From Flavobacteriales bacterium (GTDB lineage: Bacteria; Bacteroidota; Bacteroidia; Flavobacteriales_D; Crocinitomicaceae): a stretch of DNA of 64,000 nucleotides. This document shows positions 27,845-37,258 of the stretch, piece by piece. The DNA lies in the NCBI GenBank assembly GCA_947449575.1, contig CANFRV010000002.1, positions 148,365 through 212,364 of the forward strand, read 5' to 3'. The first letter of the stretch is position 1, and each line of letters begins with the position of its first letter. The notes under the pieces are model-generated. The model saw nothing but the letters and a program-made list of their open reading frames with translations. It had not been told where the DNA came from and did not search any database. The translations under genes and the position numbers were made by a program.

Positions 27845-29023
27845 TTAAAATTTTATGATCGATTCTGATTGCTTAAAAAAGGATTCAGAATTTATGTTTT
27901 TGAAATAAACAGCAGGGAAATAATATTGTGCTATCTGAAGGTAGTTATAGCCATATTTAGCCATTTTCATCGCTCCTTCCTGGCAAAGTCCTACGCCATG
28001 ACCGAATCCTCTTCCGTCAATAACGACATCGTTTCCATCGGGATAACAACTAAAATACGTAGATTTTAAGTTAAATTCTTCTCGTATGTCTCTCAGAGGA
28101 ATTCCAAGTATTGGACTTTGATAAAATGCTAATCGATCTGGTTGGTTGAAAGTGAAGATAAGTGCACCATAAACGCTATCTGTAAAAGGATAATTATATT
28201 TTGAAATTAGAAACTTTTGCCATTTGTATTGACTCACTCTTTTTTGCCATGTTGCTTGTTTGGTGTAGATGCAAAAAGTATCTCTAAATGAATTTAGATA
28301 GGGTATTGATTTATTCCAAACGATTTCCGGTTCACTAGTTTGGCCTCCACAATTGGCATGAAAATAAGCGTCTAATAGTTCATTGTTTTCATCCATCATT
28401 ACGATCCCATTTGTTTGAATAACAGCAGAATCAATTATTGGTGTGTATTTCATCATGTTATGATATGCCTGGCAGTGGATGCGGTCACACAATTCAAATC
28501 CTTCTTTGGCATGTCTATTTTGATACTTGATGGCATACGTTCGGCTCATAAGTGCTTGAACTTTATAGTATTCCATCGCTCTTCCTGACCCGCCTTCTGA
28601 TTCGAGTACGCCAGCCAGGTAATTATTGATATCTACTAAATTAACGACATTTAAACCATCAATCCCTGCTGTTATTTCAAAGTCATCTTTGTACTTGCGT
28701 TCTTTGGCTACGGGTGATTTAAGCGTTAAAGTTAGCGAAGTATTTACATAATTTTGAGTGATTAGCACCTTTGAAAATTTCCCCACTTCTGTAACGCCTT
28801 TTTTTAGAGTAACTTTCCCATTTGAAGCAGTGGAAACATCGACAAATTCATTCGGTAAAATAGAACCAAATGCAATAGAATCTCCGTAAATAGAATAGCT
28901 ACCATTATTGTAAGCAAAAAGAATTCGTTGCGTTTTATAATCGCGAAAAATCCCAATATGCATTTGCTGTCCAAAAGAAGAATTGGAGATCAATAAGAGA
29001 AGTAGAAAAATATAAACTCTCAT
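27845..29023 (-). CDS. SpoIID/LytB-domain protein, predicted lytic transglycosylase-like
   Basis: 392 aa with a signal peptide (MRVYIFLLLLLISNSSFGQ) and a SpoIID domain: NNYLAGVLESEGG with a catalytic-type Glu, ALMSRTYAI, YFHANCGGQTSEPEIVW, and GRGFGHGVGLCQEGA. In sporulating bacteria SpoIID cleaves peptidoglycan strands lacking side-chain peptides; in Bacteroidota it is probably a periplasmic wall-remodelling enzyme. A -7 element ends 4 nt before its ATG, so it may be leaderless. It starts 36 nt from the lpxB stop, with the same orientation. Confidence 0.9.
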   Translation of the reverse strand: MRVYIFLLLLLISNSSFGQQMHIGIFRDYKTQRILFAYNNGSYSIYGDSIAFGSILPNEFVDVSTASNGKVTLKKGVTEVGKFSKVLITQNYVNTSLTLTLKSPVAKERKYKDDFEITAGIDGLNVVNLVDINNYLAGVLESEGGSGRAMEYYKVQALMSRTYAIKYQNRHAKEGFELCDRIHCQAYHNMMKYTPIIDSAVIQTNGIVMMDENNELLDAYFHANCGGQTSEPEIVWNKSIPYLNSFRDTFCIYTKQATWQKRVSQYKWQKFLISKYNYPFTDSVYGALIFTFNQPDRLAFYQSPILGIPLRDIREEFNLKSTYFSCYPDGNDVVIDGRGFGHGVGLCQEGAMKMAKYGYNYLQIAQYYFPAVYFKNINSESFFKQSESIIKF

Positions 29024-29027
29024 ACTA

Positions 29028-29035
29028 CAAAAATA
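29028..29035 (-). promoter_or_regulatory. -7 element of the SpoIID-like gene (predicted leaderless)
   Basis: Minus-strand TATTTTTG, an exact TAnnTTTG match, with 4 nt between it and the ATG at 29023. Confidence 0.55.
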
Positions 29036-29059
29036 ATAGAAGCTAAAATTGATTTTAAG

Positions 29060-30214
29060 CTAATCTTGAATAGTTTTCAACAAGGATTGTGCAACTTTTT
29101 GACTTGCACCTCCTTCGCCTAATATTTTTCTCATTTTAGAATACTCAGCAAGCATTTTTTCTCTGTTTTCACCTCCTTTTAATAGAAGACTTAATTCATA
29201 TCGAATTGAATCTGGATTGCATGCATGTTGAATAAGTTCCCTTACGACTTCTTTGTCCATGATAAGATTGACCAAAGAAATGTATTTAATTTTAATTAAT
29301 CGCTTTGCAATAGCATAAGAAATTCCCGATGTTTTATAACATACTACCTGAGGAATATTTAGAATTGCTGCTTCTAGCGTTGCAGTTCCAGAAGTTACAA
29401 TAGCCGCTTCTGAAGCACTTAATAAATCGTAGGTTTTACCATGGACAATGTGCACAGAATCGGATTGAATGAATTCAGAATAAAAGGAAGGATCTAAACT
29501 TGGAGCACCAGCAATTACAATTTGGTAGCCTGTCATATTTTTTACTGCTTGTAGCATCACAGGAAGTTTCAATCTAACTTCTTGTTTTCTGCTACCGGGT
29601 AAAATTGCGATGATAGGTTCGGATTTTAAGTTGTTTTTTTGAATGAACGTGTCTCTTGACAATTTGATTTTTTCGTATTGAAGAATTGCATCAATCAAAG
29701 GGTTGCCAACATATTCCACGGGGTAATCAAATCGTTTATAGAACTCTTTTTCAAAGGGAAGAATGACAAACATGTGATCAATAATCCGTTTTATTTTATG
29801 AACTCTGGATTGCTTCCAAGCCCAAATTTTTGGTGAAATATAGTAAATGGTTTTAATGCCTTTGCTTTTTGCCCATTCAGCCATTCGAATGTTAAAACCA
29901 GGATAATCAATCAATACTAGTGCATCAGGTTTGAATGCTTCAACATCTTTTTTACACTCTGAAATATTCCTAAAAATCGTACGTAAATTTTTAACAACTT
30001 CCAAGAAGCCCATAAAAGCTAACTCCCGAATATGTTTAACTGGTGGATGCCCTACTGCTTCAATCATTAAGTCACCTCCCCAAAAACGAATATCAATTTT
30101 AGTAGAATCTGTATTTTCAGAGTTCTGCTTAATAAGTTCTTTTACTAAATTACTGCCATGTAAATCACCCGAAGCTTCCCCTGTTATGATGTATATTCTT
30201 TTTGAAATTGACAT
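29060..30214 (-). CDS. lpxB: Lipid-A-disaccharide synthase
   Basis: GT19 enzyme that joins UDP-2,3-diacylglucosamine and lipid X to make the lipid A disaccharide at the inner membrane. Seen: YIITGEASGDLHGSNL at 8-23, RFWGGDLM, IDYPGFNIRMA, YYISPKIWAWKQSR and ILPGSRKQEV. Length 384 aa is normal. It lies 6 nt after a small membrane protein gene and is downstream of surE, an order common in Bacteroidota. Confidence 0.95.
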   Translation of the reverse strand: MSISKRIYIITGEASGDLHGSNLVKELIKQNSENTDSTKIDIRFWGGDLMIEAVGHPPVKHIRELAFMGFLEVVKNLRTIFRNISECKKDVEAFKPDALVLIDYPGFNIRMAEWAKSKGIKTIYYISPKIWAWKQSRVHKIKRIIDHMFVILPFEKEFYKRFDYPVEYVGNPLIDAILQYEKIKLSRDTFIQKNNLKSEPIIAILPGSRKQEVRLKLPVMLQAVKNMTGYQIVIAGAPSLDPSFYSEFIQSDSVHIVHGKTYDLLSASEAAIVTSGTATLEAAILNIPQVVCYKTSGISYAIAKRLIKIKYISLVNLIMDKEVVRELIQHACNPDSIRYELSLLLKGGENREKMLAEYSKMRKILGEGGASQKVAQSLLKTIQD

Positions 30215-30220
30215 GTAATT

Positions 30221-30502
30221 TTAGTATTTGAAATAAAGCATCACGATCATACTTAGAAAAGTGGAAAGTATAAGTCCCATGCAATAATCATATTTTTTAT
30301 TTTTCATAAATAGATGGAAAGCAGGTAGATTTGCTATAGCAGCTAAGGAGATTATTCTACTTTTAGTATCATCTAAAAACCATAATTGCCGATTTCCGAA
30401 CGCATTAAATAGCTGCAGTATAATTGGAATGAAAATTACGGTGGTAATAATTCCTAATAAAAGTCCCAATGTGTGTTCTTTTGACCAGTTTCTTAAATTC
30501 AT
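30221..30502 (-). CDS. Small three-span membrane protein between surE and lpxB
   Basis: 93 aa with three hydrophobic segments (about 10-32, 48-64 and 73-90) and short polar links. It has no recognised domain. Placement, 16 nt after surE and 6 nt before lpxB, makes it part of that operon and suggests a link to the cell envelope, but no more can be said. Confidence 0.75.
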   Translation of the reverse strand: MNLRNWSKEHTLGLLLGIITTVIFIPIILQLFNAFGNRQLWFLDDTKSRIISLAAIANLPAFHLFMKNKKYDYCMGLILSTFLSMIVMLYFKY

Positions 30503-30518
30503 TTTTTAATTCTTAACG

Positions 30519-31289
30519 TTAATCCAATTTCCACTTTTTGATTTCTTCGACAGCATTGTATGATGTCATGTCATATTGGGTAGGAACGATGCTAGCAAAG
30601 CCTTCCGAAATAGCAAATATGTCTGTATCTTCTCCGTGATCAAAATTCCCGAATTCGCCAGTTAACCAGTAATATGGTTTATTAAATTGATCCATTCTTT
30701 TTTCAAAACGATCTTCCCAAAAAGCATCAGCTTGACGAGCAATTTTGATTCCCTTCATATCTTTGATTGGAATTTTGGGTATATTGACATTTAAGCAAAT
30801 ATTGTTTGGAAAAGAATTTTTAAAGACTAATTCTATTGTTTTTTTTACAATTACTTTCGCTCCCTCAAAATCAGCATCAGCATCAAAATCGCATAAGGAA
30901 AAACCGATAGAAGGAATGTTTTCCATAGCCCCTTCCACAGCTGCTGACATTGTTCCAGAATACAAAACATTCGTAGAAATATTTCCTCCATGATTTATTC
31001 CTGAAACAAGCAGGTCAGGTTTTCGTTTCATTACCTCAGAAATTCCTAATTTCACGCAATCAACGGGAGTTCCTGTGCAAGTGTAGGATTCATGTTTTGA
31101 AAAAATTAAGTCTTTGTTCAATCTCAGAGGTTGATTTAACGTAATAGCATGTCCCATTCCTGATTGTGGTTTATCTGGAGCAATAATAACAATATCTCCA
31201 AATTTTTCTACCACTTCTACTAATGATTTTATTCCTTTTGAGAAAATTCCATCATCATTTGTTACAAAAATTAACGGTTTTTTTTCCAC
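30519..31289 (-). CDS. surE: 5'/3'-nucleotidase SurE
   Basis: Metal-dependent nucleotidase acting on nucleoside monophosphates; opening FVTNDDGIFSKGI with the paired aspartates, then GMGHAIT, GTPVDCVKLG and SGINHGGN. Family members start just before the first strand, and a GTG at 31289 gives exactly that (MEKKPLIFVTNDDG). An ATG at 31358 would add 23 residues of a hydrophobic sequence not expected for a cytosolic enzyme, so I prefer the GTG, though the promoter does not decide it. It heads the surE-lpxB operon. Confidence 0.9.
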   Translation of the reverse strand: MEKKPLIFVTNDDGIFSKGIKSLVEVVEKFGDIVIIAPDKPQSGMGHAITLNQPLRLNKDLIFSKHESYTCTGTPVDCVKLGISEVMKRKPDLLVSGINHGGNISTNVLYSGTMSAAVEGAMENIPSIGFSLCDFDADADFEGAKVIVKKTIELVFKNSFPNNICLNVNIPKIPIKDMKGIKIARQADAFWEDRFEKRMDQFNKPYYWLTGEFGNFDHGEDTDIFAISEGFASIVPTQYDMTSYNAVEEIKKWKLD

Positions 31290-31429
31290 GTACTGTTTGA
31301 ATATGTTTTTGAAAGTATTATCAAGATTCAAATGTAAGAGAAAGTAACGAATTATCATTCTTTCTTGGATTATTTGTCATCAAAATAGTAAGTTAATTGA
31401 TCGTAAAAAAAGAAAAGTAGAATTTCTGC

Positions 31430-31459
31430 TTGTTTATCTTAAAATTCATTATAAATTTG
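31430..31459 (+). promoter_or_regulatory. Promoter of the DinB-like gene
   Basis: TTG at 31430-31432 and TAAATTTG at 31452-31459 with 19 nt between, a full consensus match; start codon 25 nt downstream. Confidence 0.7.
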
Positions 31460-31484
31460 AGAAGCATTAAATTTAAGCGCGTTC

Positions 31485-32063
31485 ATGACTACAAAACAGC
31501 TCATAGAAGATATTAGAGCGATTACCCTGAAAAATTTAGAGATTATTCGTGAAACATTGGTTTCTTTGAATGAAAATCAGAAATCTTGGAAACAAAATGA
31601 GTCTTCTTGGAGTATCAATGAAATTTTCGCCCATGTAAATGAGTATGCTAAATTTTATCATGACGCTTTTAAGTTAAGAATTGAAAATACGCGTTTTACG
31701 GAACCTAAAATAACGTTTATTTCTTCTCCTTTAGGTAGGTCGGCTTGGCAATCTATGAAGTTAGGAAATGCTAGAAATATTAAAAGAAAATTCAATTCAC
31801 CTAAAGCATATAATCCCACTGTAGATGTAAGTCTTTTAAATGGAAATGAACTTTCAGATTTTGAAAAAGGACAAGTTGAATTACTCGAAATTATTGAAAA
31901 GGCTGAAAAAGTAAATCTTAGAAAAGTTAAAATTCCGCTTTCAATTTCAAAAATCATTCGTTTTCGTTTAGGTGACGCATTGATGTATGTTATTTATCAC
32001 AATGAAAGACACATGCAACAAGCATTGAACGTGCTGGCGAACCCTAATTTCCCAAAAAAATAA
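31485..32063 (+). CDS. DinB-like four-helix protein
   Basis: 192 aa. The N-terminal WSINEIFAHVNEY and the C-terminal YHNERHMQQAL supply the three histidines that bind the metal in DinB/YfiT-like four-helix bundles. Family members are thiol-dependent transferases or hydrolases or have no known activity; a specific function cannot be read. Its stop shares one base with the start of the NlpC/P60 gene, so the two are co-translated. Confidence 0.83.
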   Translation: MTTKQLIEDIRAITLKNLEIIRETLVSLNENQKSWKQNESSWSINEIFAHVNEYAKFYHDAFKLRIENTRFTEPKITFISSPLGRSAWQSMKLGNARNIKRKFNSPKAYNPTVDVSLLNGNELSDFEKGQVELLEIIEKAEKVNLRKVKIPLSISKIIRFRLGDALMYVIYHNERHMQQALNVLANPNFPKK

Positions 32064-32821
32064 TGGCTGATAAATTTGGCTTTTGCAAAGTTAGCATTGC
32101 TCCTGTTAGGGCTGAAAATAAAGATCAGTCGGAAATAGTAACTCAATTACTTTTTGGTGAAATAATTGAAATCCAAGAAATAGTGGGGTCTTGGAGTAAA
32201 ATTACAACCTTCTCGGACAATTATGAAGGATGGATTGATTCCAAACATTTTTTGCCGCTGACTCATAAAGAAATGAATCGATGGAACAATGGATTGAGTT
32301 TTGAAAAATCAATTTGTAGAACCCTAGAAACACCGTGGGGGATGCAAAGAATTGTAAAAGGTTCCTTTGTCCCATTTGATTGTGAAGAAGAATTTAAAAT
32401 TGCCAATGAAACCTTTCGATTTCTTGATCACTCTGTAAATACGGTTGCGTCATCGATTTTTGAAGTAGCAAAAGAATATCTAAATACACCTTATTTATGG
32501 GGAGGTAAATCTCCTTTTGGAATTGATTGTTCAGGGTTAACGCAAGTTGTTTTTCGCTTCTTTGATAAGAATTTACCAAGAGATGCTTCGCAGCAAATTG
32601 ATCATGGTATGGATGTTGATTTTTCTGAAATACTTCCTGGTGACCTTGCATTTTTTCATAATAAAGAGGGTAAAATTATTCATGTCGGAATTTTAAATGG
32701 GGAAGGTTTAATTATTCATGCAAGTGGCTGTGTTCGCATAGACAAGTTCACAAAGGAAGGAATAATACATGCAGAAACTGGTTATTTGACGCATACATTG
32801 AATAGAATAAAGCGGGTTTAA
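32063..32821 (+). CDS. C40 NlpC/P60 peptidase with SH3-like domain
   Basis: 252 aa: an SH3-like N-terminal domain (about 5-70; the segment VGSWSKITTFSDNYEGWID is typical) and an NlpC/P60 domain with catalytic Cys in FGIDCSGLTQ and His in IIHVGIL, followed by IIHASG. Cleaves peptide cross-links or stem peptides of peptidoglycan. No signal peptide is seen, so it may act on recycled muropeptides in the cytosol, like the YkfC-type dipeptidase. Overlaps the DinB-like gene by one base. Confidence 0.9.
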   Translation: MADKFGFCKVSIAPVRAENKDQSEIVTQLLFGEIIEIQEIVGSWSKITTFSDNYEGWIDSKHFLPLTHKEMNRWNNGLSFEKSICRTLETPWGMQRIVKGSFVPFDCEEEFKIANETFRFLDHSVNTVASSIFEVAKEYLNTPYLWGGKSPFGIDCSGLTQVVFRFFDKNLPRDASQQIDHGMDVDFSEILPGDLAFFHNKEGKIIHVGILNGEGLIIHASGCVRIDKFTKEGIIHAETGYLTHTLNRIKRV

Positions 32822-32905
32822 ATTGAAATATCAGTCGAACTTAGGTTACTAATATATTTTCAAGTTATTGTTAACAAAAAATCATATTATTAGTCGATTT
32901 GAAAA

Positions 32906-32935
32906 TTGTATAACAAAGATATGGGATTATCTTTG
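32906..32935 (+). promoter_or_regulatory. Promoter of glyA
   Basis: TTG at 32906-32908 and TATCTTTG at 32928-32935, spaced by 19 nt; the start codon is 52 nt downstream. Full consensus match. Confidence 0.72.
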
Positions 32936-32987
32936 CTACAGAATTGCATAAAATTAGAAGATACAAGAAAAAATAAGTGTTAGCATT

Positions 32988-34262
32988 ATGAAAAGAGACC
33001 AAGAAATATTTGATTTAATTGGGGAGGAAAAAGAAAGACAACTTCATGGTATTGAGTTAATCGCTTCAGAAAATTTTGTGAGTGATGAGGTTATGAAGGC
33101 AATGGGCAGTGTTCTAACAAATAAATATGCTGAAGGCCTGCCTGGTAAAAGGTATTACGGTGGATGCGAAGTGGTTGATAAAGTGGAGCAATTAGCGATT
33201 GATCGTTTATGCAAATTATTTGGTGCGACATGGGCAAATGTTCAACCGCATTCTGGAGCTCAAGCAAATGCAGCTGTGTTTCTTGCTTGTTTAAATCCTG
33301 GAGATAAAATATTAGGATTTGATCTTTCGCATGGTGGACATTTAACACATGGTTCTCCAGTTAATTTTTCGGGAAAATTGTACGAACCACATTTTTATGG
33401 TGTCAATAAAGAAACTGGTCGGGTTGATTATGATCAATTAGAAGAAGTTGCGTTAAGGGTAAAACCTAAAATGATTATTTGTGGTGCATCTGCTTATAGT
33501 CGTGATTGGGATTATGCTCGTATTCGCAAAGTGGCTGACCAAATTGGAGCAGTCATTTTAGCAGATATTTCTCATCCAGCAGGATTGATTGCTGCTGGTT
33601 TACTTTCAGATCCTTTAGATCACTGTCATATTGTAACAACTACTACTCACAAAACTTTGCGTGGACCAAGAGGAGGTGTTATCATGATGCGAAATAATTT
33701 TGAAAATCCATGGGGAATAAAATGGAATAATGGTAATCTTCGTTCAATGGGAGCTTTGTTGGATGCAGCAGTTTTTCCAGGTATTCAAGGAGGCCCTTTA
33801 GAGCATGTTATTGCGGCTAAAGCGGTGGCATTTGGGGAAGCTTTATCGGATAATTATAAAGTATATATGAAGCAAGTGAAATTAAATGCTTCTGTGATGG
33901 CAAATGAATTTATCAATAAAGGATATAAAGTTATCTCTGGAGGAACAGATAATCACTCCATGTTAATTGATTTACGATCAAAAAATGTGACAGGAAAAGA
34001 TGCTGAAAATACTTTAGTTTTGGCTGATATTACTGTAAATAAAAACATGGTTCCTTTCGATACAGAATCTCCTTTTGTTACGTCTGGGATTCGTGTTGGA
34101 ACATCAGCATTAACTTCAAGAGGTGTAAAAGAAACTGAAATTTCTCGAATCGTAGATATGATTGATCGGGTTTTAAGTGATATTTCAAATGAGTCTACTA
34201 TTGCATCCGTTCGAGCGGAAGTAAATGAAATGATGAGTAATCGTCCTTTGTTTCAATGGTAA
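32988..34262 (+). CDS. glyA: Serine hydroxymethyltransferase
   Basis: PLP enzyme that interconverts serine and glycine and loads one-carbon units on tetrahydrofolate. Internal aldimine lysine is Lys222 in [23 protein letters not shown] at 57-65 and [10 protein letters not shown] at 88-97 are typical. Length 424 aa is standard. It is a single gene with a consensus promoter and a strong terminator. folD, the next enzyme in one-carbon use, is 3 kb downstream on the other strand. Confidence 0.97.
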   Translation: MKRDQEIFDLIGEEKERQLHGIELIASENFVSDEVMKAMGSVLTNKYAEGLPGKRYYGGCEVVDKVEQLAIDRLCKLFGATWANVQPHSGAQANAAVFLACLNPGDKILGFDLSHGGHLTHGSPVNFSGKLYEPHFYGVNKETGRVDYDQLEEVALRVKPKMIICGASAYSRDWDYARIRKVADQIGAVILADISHPAGLIAAGLLSDPLDHCHIVTTTTHKTLRGPRGGVIMMRNNFENPWGIKWNNGNLRSMGALLDAAVFPGIQGGPLEHVIAAKAVAFGEALSDNYKVYMKQVKLNASVMANEFINKGYKVISGGTDNHSMLIDLRSKNVTGKDAENTLVLADITVNKNMVPFDTESPFVTSGIRVGTSALTSRGVKETEISRIVDMIDRVLSDISNESTIASVRAEVNEMMSNRPLFQW

Positions 34263-34282
34263 TCACAATTAATTACTATAGG

Positions 34283-34318
34283 AAATCTCCTTGCATTCAG
34301 TTGTAAGGAGATTTTTTT
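34283..34318 (+). terminator. Intrinsic terminator of glyA
   Basis: AAATCTCCTT at 34283-34292 pairs with AAGGAGATTT at 34305-34314 (10 bp, 12-nt loop), followed by a T run. Confidence 0.9.
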
Positions 34319-34427
34319 GTTCACGTTAAAAATTTTGAGAACTAAATACGATCTCTTATTCGTCGAAAAAGCGAATAGTGATTACGGAAAAATATACAAT
34401 TACCTCTAGCTTAAATCAGCTTCGAAA

Positions 34428-35009
34428 CTACAATATTCTATTGAGAATAATTTCAAATGAAAAAAGGGATTGCTTTTCCGTGAGAGGGATAATGGAATAG
34501 CTTAAGTCATTATTTGATTTCATTTTCATGGTTATAAAACCTAAGCCTGCGCCTCCTTTGTCAGAATAGATATCATTCGTTAATACTTTCATATAAAGCA
34601 TTTTTATATCTTCAGTTGGTAACGAATTTAATTGGTCAATTTTAGAAATAATGGAAGATTTTTCGGTTTTATTTATAATATTTCCGAAGTTAAGTTTATA
34701 GGTTTCCTTCTCTTTCGCAATTACAATGAATCCTATTTGTTTCCCTTCCTCATCTTTTCCACCGTGAGCGCGAATGTTTTGCAAACCTTCAATTAAAATA
34801 GAAAAAACACGTTTTATTAGAACTTTTTTGTCCCCTACAGAACTCAATAATTCTTCATTTCCTTCTACTAAACTGTTTATTAAATCTTGAGAAAAAACAC
34901 CACAGTGCGAAATTAAAATCACTCTATTTTCAACTGAGACGTAGCTTTCAATACAATTCGTGAAAAATTGTCGAATACGAAAAGCAATTAAATCGTCTTT
35001 AATTTCCAT
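34428..35009 (-). CDS. SiaB-family protein kinase-like (DUF6272)
   Basis: 193 aa with a degenerate GHKL ATPase layout: N-box-like LIEGLQNIRAHGG and a glycine-rich GGAGLGFITMKMKS. This matches the SiaB/DUF6272 group, where SiaB phosphorylates SiaC in a threonine partner-switch controlling biofilm in Pseudomonas. The usual neighbour SiaC is not next to it. The STAS protein at 2756 may be a distant partner, but this is not supported by linkage. Identification is by pattern memory. Confidence 0.72.
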   Translation of the reverse strand: MEIKDDLIAFRIRQFFTNCIESYVSVENRVILISHCGVFSQDLINSLVEGNEELLSSVGDKKVLIKRVFSILIEGLQNIRAHGGKDEEGKQIGFIVIAKEKETYKLNFGNIINKTEKSSIISKIDQLNSLPTEDIKMLYMKVLTNDIYSDKGGAGLGFITMKMKSNNDLSYSIIPLTEKQSLFSFEIILNRIL

Positions 35010-35128
35010 GTTTTAGCAGAGCCTATCTATAAACAGCTAAATTATTTCAAATTAATTAATTATCCTATAGATAGTAAAACTATTTTTTGCGTTATTGTTA
35101 ACAATAAAAGAACTTTTTTAATCGTCTT

Positions 35129-35614
35129 TTATGGATGTTTTAATGTGATTTGTTCCATGATTTGAGCTACTGCAGGACAAATTTCAGAATTTTTCCCTGT
35201 CAAAATTAGTAATTGCGACATGTTTTTGCGATTTGTATGTGGGTATTCCCTACAAGCTAATGGTCGGTCTTCATAGATGTCACATTTATTGTCAGCGCCA
35301 AGAAATGAGCAGGGAGCAACTTTTAAAACGTAATCATTTTCTTCATCCATTCTCAAATACGTTGAAATAAATTGCATTTCACTTGTCCTAAATCTTTTAG
35401 AAATTCGCTTTATATCAACATCTCTAAATATAGGGCTAGTTGTTTTACAACAGTTGGCGCATTCTAAGCAGTCAATTTTACTGAATGCTTTCTCATGTAA
35501 GTCCGCAAAAAGATCGTCAACAAATTTTGGTTTTTTCTTTTTTAATCGTTGAAGAGTTTTTTCATTAATTTTTCTGTTTTCGATAGCTAACTTGAGATCT
35601 TCTTGATATTTCAT
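35129..35614 (-). CDS. YkgJ-family cysteine-cluster protein
   Basis: 161 aa with the cysteine pattern of the YkgJ/UPF0153 zinc or iron-binding group: CLECANCC, then APCSFLGADNKCDIYEDRP with LACREYP. The molecular role is unknown. I take the ATG at 35614 rather than the TTG at 35650 because the extension (VFTVKTIIKSQ) is not family-like. It is transcribed away from the flavoprotein gene at 35698. Confidence 0.85.
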   Translation of the reverse strand: MKYQEDLKLAIENRKINEKTLQRLKKKKPKFVDDLFADLHEKAFSKIDCLECANCCKTTSPIFRDVDIKRISKRFRTSEMQFISTYLRMDEENDYVLKVAPCSFLGADNKCDIYEDRPLACREYPHTNRKNMSQLLILTGKNSEICPAVAQIMEQITLKHP

Positions 35615-35670
35615 TTGAGATTTAATAATTGTTTTTACTGTAAAAACCAATATCTTGAATAAAAGGTATT

Positions 35671-35678
35671 TATATTTG
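35671..35678 (+). promoter_or_regulatory. -7 element of the flavoprotein gene
   Basis: TATATTTG, exact TAnnTTTG, 19 nt upstream of the ATG at 35698. A TTG at 35655-35657 is closer than usual (13 nt). Confidence 0.55.
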
Positions 35679-35697
35679 TTACAAATTTAATTAAAAC

Positions 35698-37188
35698 ATG
35701 GATAAGTTTGATTTAATTATTCTAGGAGGTGGCCCAGCAGGTTATGCTGCTGCTATGAGAGGAATTGATTTCGGTAAAAAAGTTTGCTTAATTGAAAGAA
35801 GTCGCATTGGTGGCACCGGTGTTTATAATGGTGCTCTTTCTTCGAAAACTCTCTGGGAATTGTCATCTCGCGTTGCCAATGTCAATAATATGATTGTTTC
35901 AAACGGGAGATCTAAATTTGAAATTCCATGGAAAGATGTTAAAAAAACGATTGATGAAGCTGTTTTTGAAAGGAAATTTCAATATTCTTGTCACATTAAA
36001 TTATTACAAACAGAATCAATGCATAAACTTCTCCATTATGAAAGAGGTGATGGTATGTTTCTTTCTAAGAATGAAATAAAAATTACGCATGAAGGAACCG
36101 AAAAGGTAGTTTGGGGTGAAAATATTATTATTGCAACGGGAAGCAGGCCTAAAATGATTCCAAATATTATTGCTGATCATAAAACTATTTTAACGAGTGA
36201 CACCATTGAGCACATAGATGATTATCCAAAAAGTTTAGTGATTGTAGGAGCTGGAGTTATTGGTTGTGAATATGCTACCATGTTTTCAAATTTCGGAAAA
36301 ACGAAAGTATATATTATAGATCGCCAGGATAGAATTCTGCCATTTGAAGATGAGGATGTTTCTTCATTGGTAGCGTCTAATTTAGAAAATAAGGGAGTTA
36401 CGATTCATCATAATGCCTCTTTGGAAAGAATGGTTTCAATCGATAATGAAGTCGAATATGAATTATCGTATCCAGATGGATCTCGAGAGGTTATTCGCGT
36501 TGAAAAAGCATTGCTTTCAATTGGTAGAATTCCCAATATCGAGAATTTAGGAATGGAAAATGCAGGCATTTTGATGTCAAAACGTGGTCTGCACATTGGT
36601 GATGAAGATACGCGAACGAATATTCCAAATATTTATGCAGTTGGTGATGTTTCAGGGAGAATTGCGCTTGTTAATGTGGGAGAAATAGAGGGGAGACATG
36701 CCGTAGAAAAAGCATTCAATGTCAATAAAGGCCCATTGAGCTATGATAATATTTGTACGATTATGTTTCTTCAGCCTGAAGTAGCTTCCGTTGGAATTAA
36801 TGAACAATATTGTGAAGAAAACAATATACCTGTTAAAATAGTGAAAGTTGATTATTCTGTGATCGCTAGGGCAATTGCTATGCGTCAAACGCAAGGTTTT
36901 TTCAAAATTATTGTGACAAATGATGCTGAAATGAAAATTTTAGGAATGCGTGTGATTGGTGAACATGCTTCAACTGCTATTCAGGGGGTGGCATTGTTAA
37001 TTAAATTGGGAGCTTCCATTGAGGCCTTGGCTGAATTAATTCATCCTCATCCATCCATTGTAGAAGGAATTCAAGAATGTGCTCGAATGCTTCTCAATAA
37101 ATCAATTTTTAAGTCTTCTGTATTTAAAGATAAATTGTCGTGTTATTCATTAATTGATGGTGTGAAAACTCCGCTGGAAAGACTTTAA
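35698..37188 (+). CDS. Dihydrolipoamide dehydrogenase-like flavoprotein lacking redox cysteines
   Basis: 496 aa flavoprotein disulfide-reductase fold: FAD loop ILGGGPAGYAA at 8-18, NAD loop VIVGAGVIGCEYA, FAD-binding YAVGDV and a C-terminal dimer domain with HPHPSIVEG. The active-site helix that normally reads GGTCxNxGCIPSK reads GGTGVYNGALSSK (38-50), with Gly41 and Ala46 in place of both cysteines. It therefore cannot do disulfide chemistry; NAD(P)H oxidation, transhydrogenation or electron transfer are possible. The C-terminal His-Glu pair is kept. No pyruvate dehydrogenase genes are nearby. Confidence 0.85.
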   Translation: MDKFDLIILGGGPAGYAAAMRGIDFGKKVCLIERSRIGGTGVYNGALSSKTLWELSSRVANVNNMIVSNGRSKFEIPWKDVKKTIDEAVFERKFQYSCHIKLLQTESMHKLLHYERGDGMFLSKNEIKITHEGTEKVVWGENIIIATGSRPKMIPNIIADHKTILTSDTIEHIDDYPKSLVIVGAGVIGCEYATMFSNFGKTKVYIIDRQDRILPFEDEDVSSLVASNLENKGVTIHHNASLERMVSIDNEVEYELSYPDGSREVIRVEKALLSIGRIPNIENLGMENAGILMSKRGLHIGDEDTRTNIPNIYAVGDVSGRIALVNVGEIEGRHAVEKAFNVNKGPLSYDNICTIMFLQPEVASVGINEQYCEENNIPVKIVKVDYSVIARAIAMRQTQGFFKIIVTNDAEMKILGMRVIGEHASTAIQGVALLIKLGASIEALAELIHPHPSIVEGIQECARMLLNKSIFKSSVFKDKLSCYSLIDGVKTPLERL

Positions 37189-37258
37189 AATGATGTTGGA
37201 TGTTGAATTTTTGATGATGAATTAATTAAACATTCAACATTAAAAATCAAACATCATT
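37189..37258. repeat. Imperfect inverted repeat between converging genes
   Basis: The gap between the flavoprotein and folD stops is almost entirely an interrupted palindrome: AATGATGTT near 37189 pairs with AACATCATT near 37257, and ATGTTGAAT pairs with ATTCAACAT. It could act as a bidirectional terminator, but it lacks clean T tracts; it also looks like the AT-rich dispersed repeats at 40686 and 56222. Confidence 0.7.
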
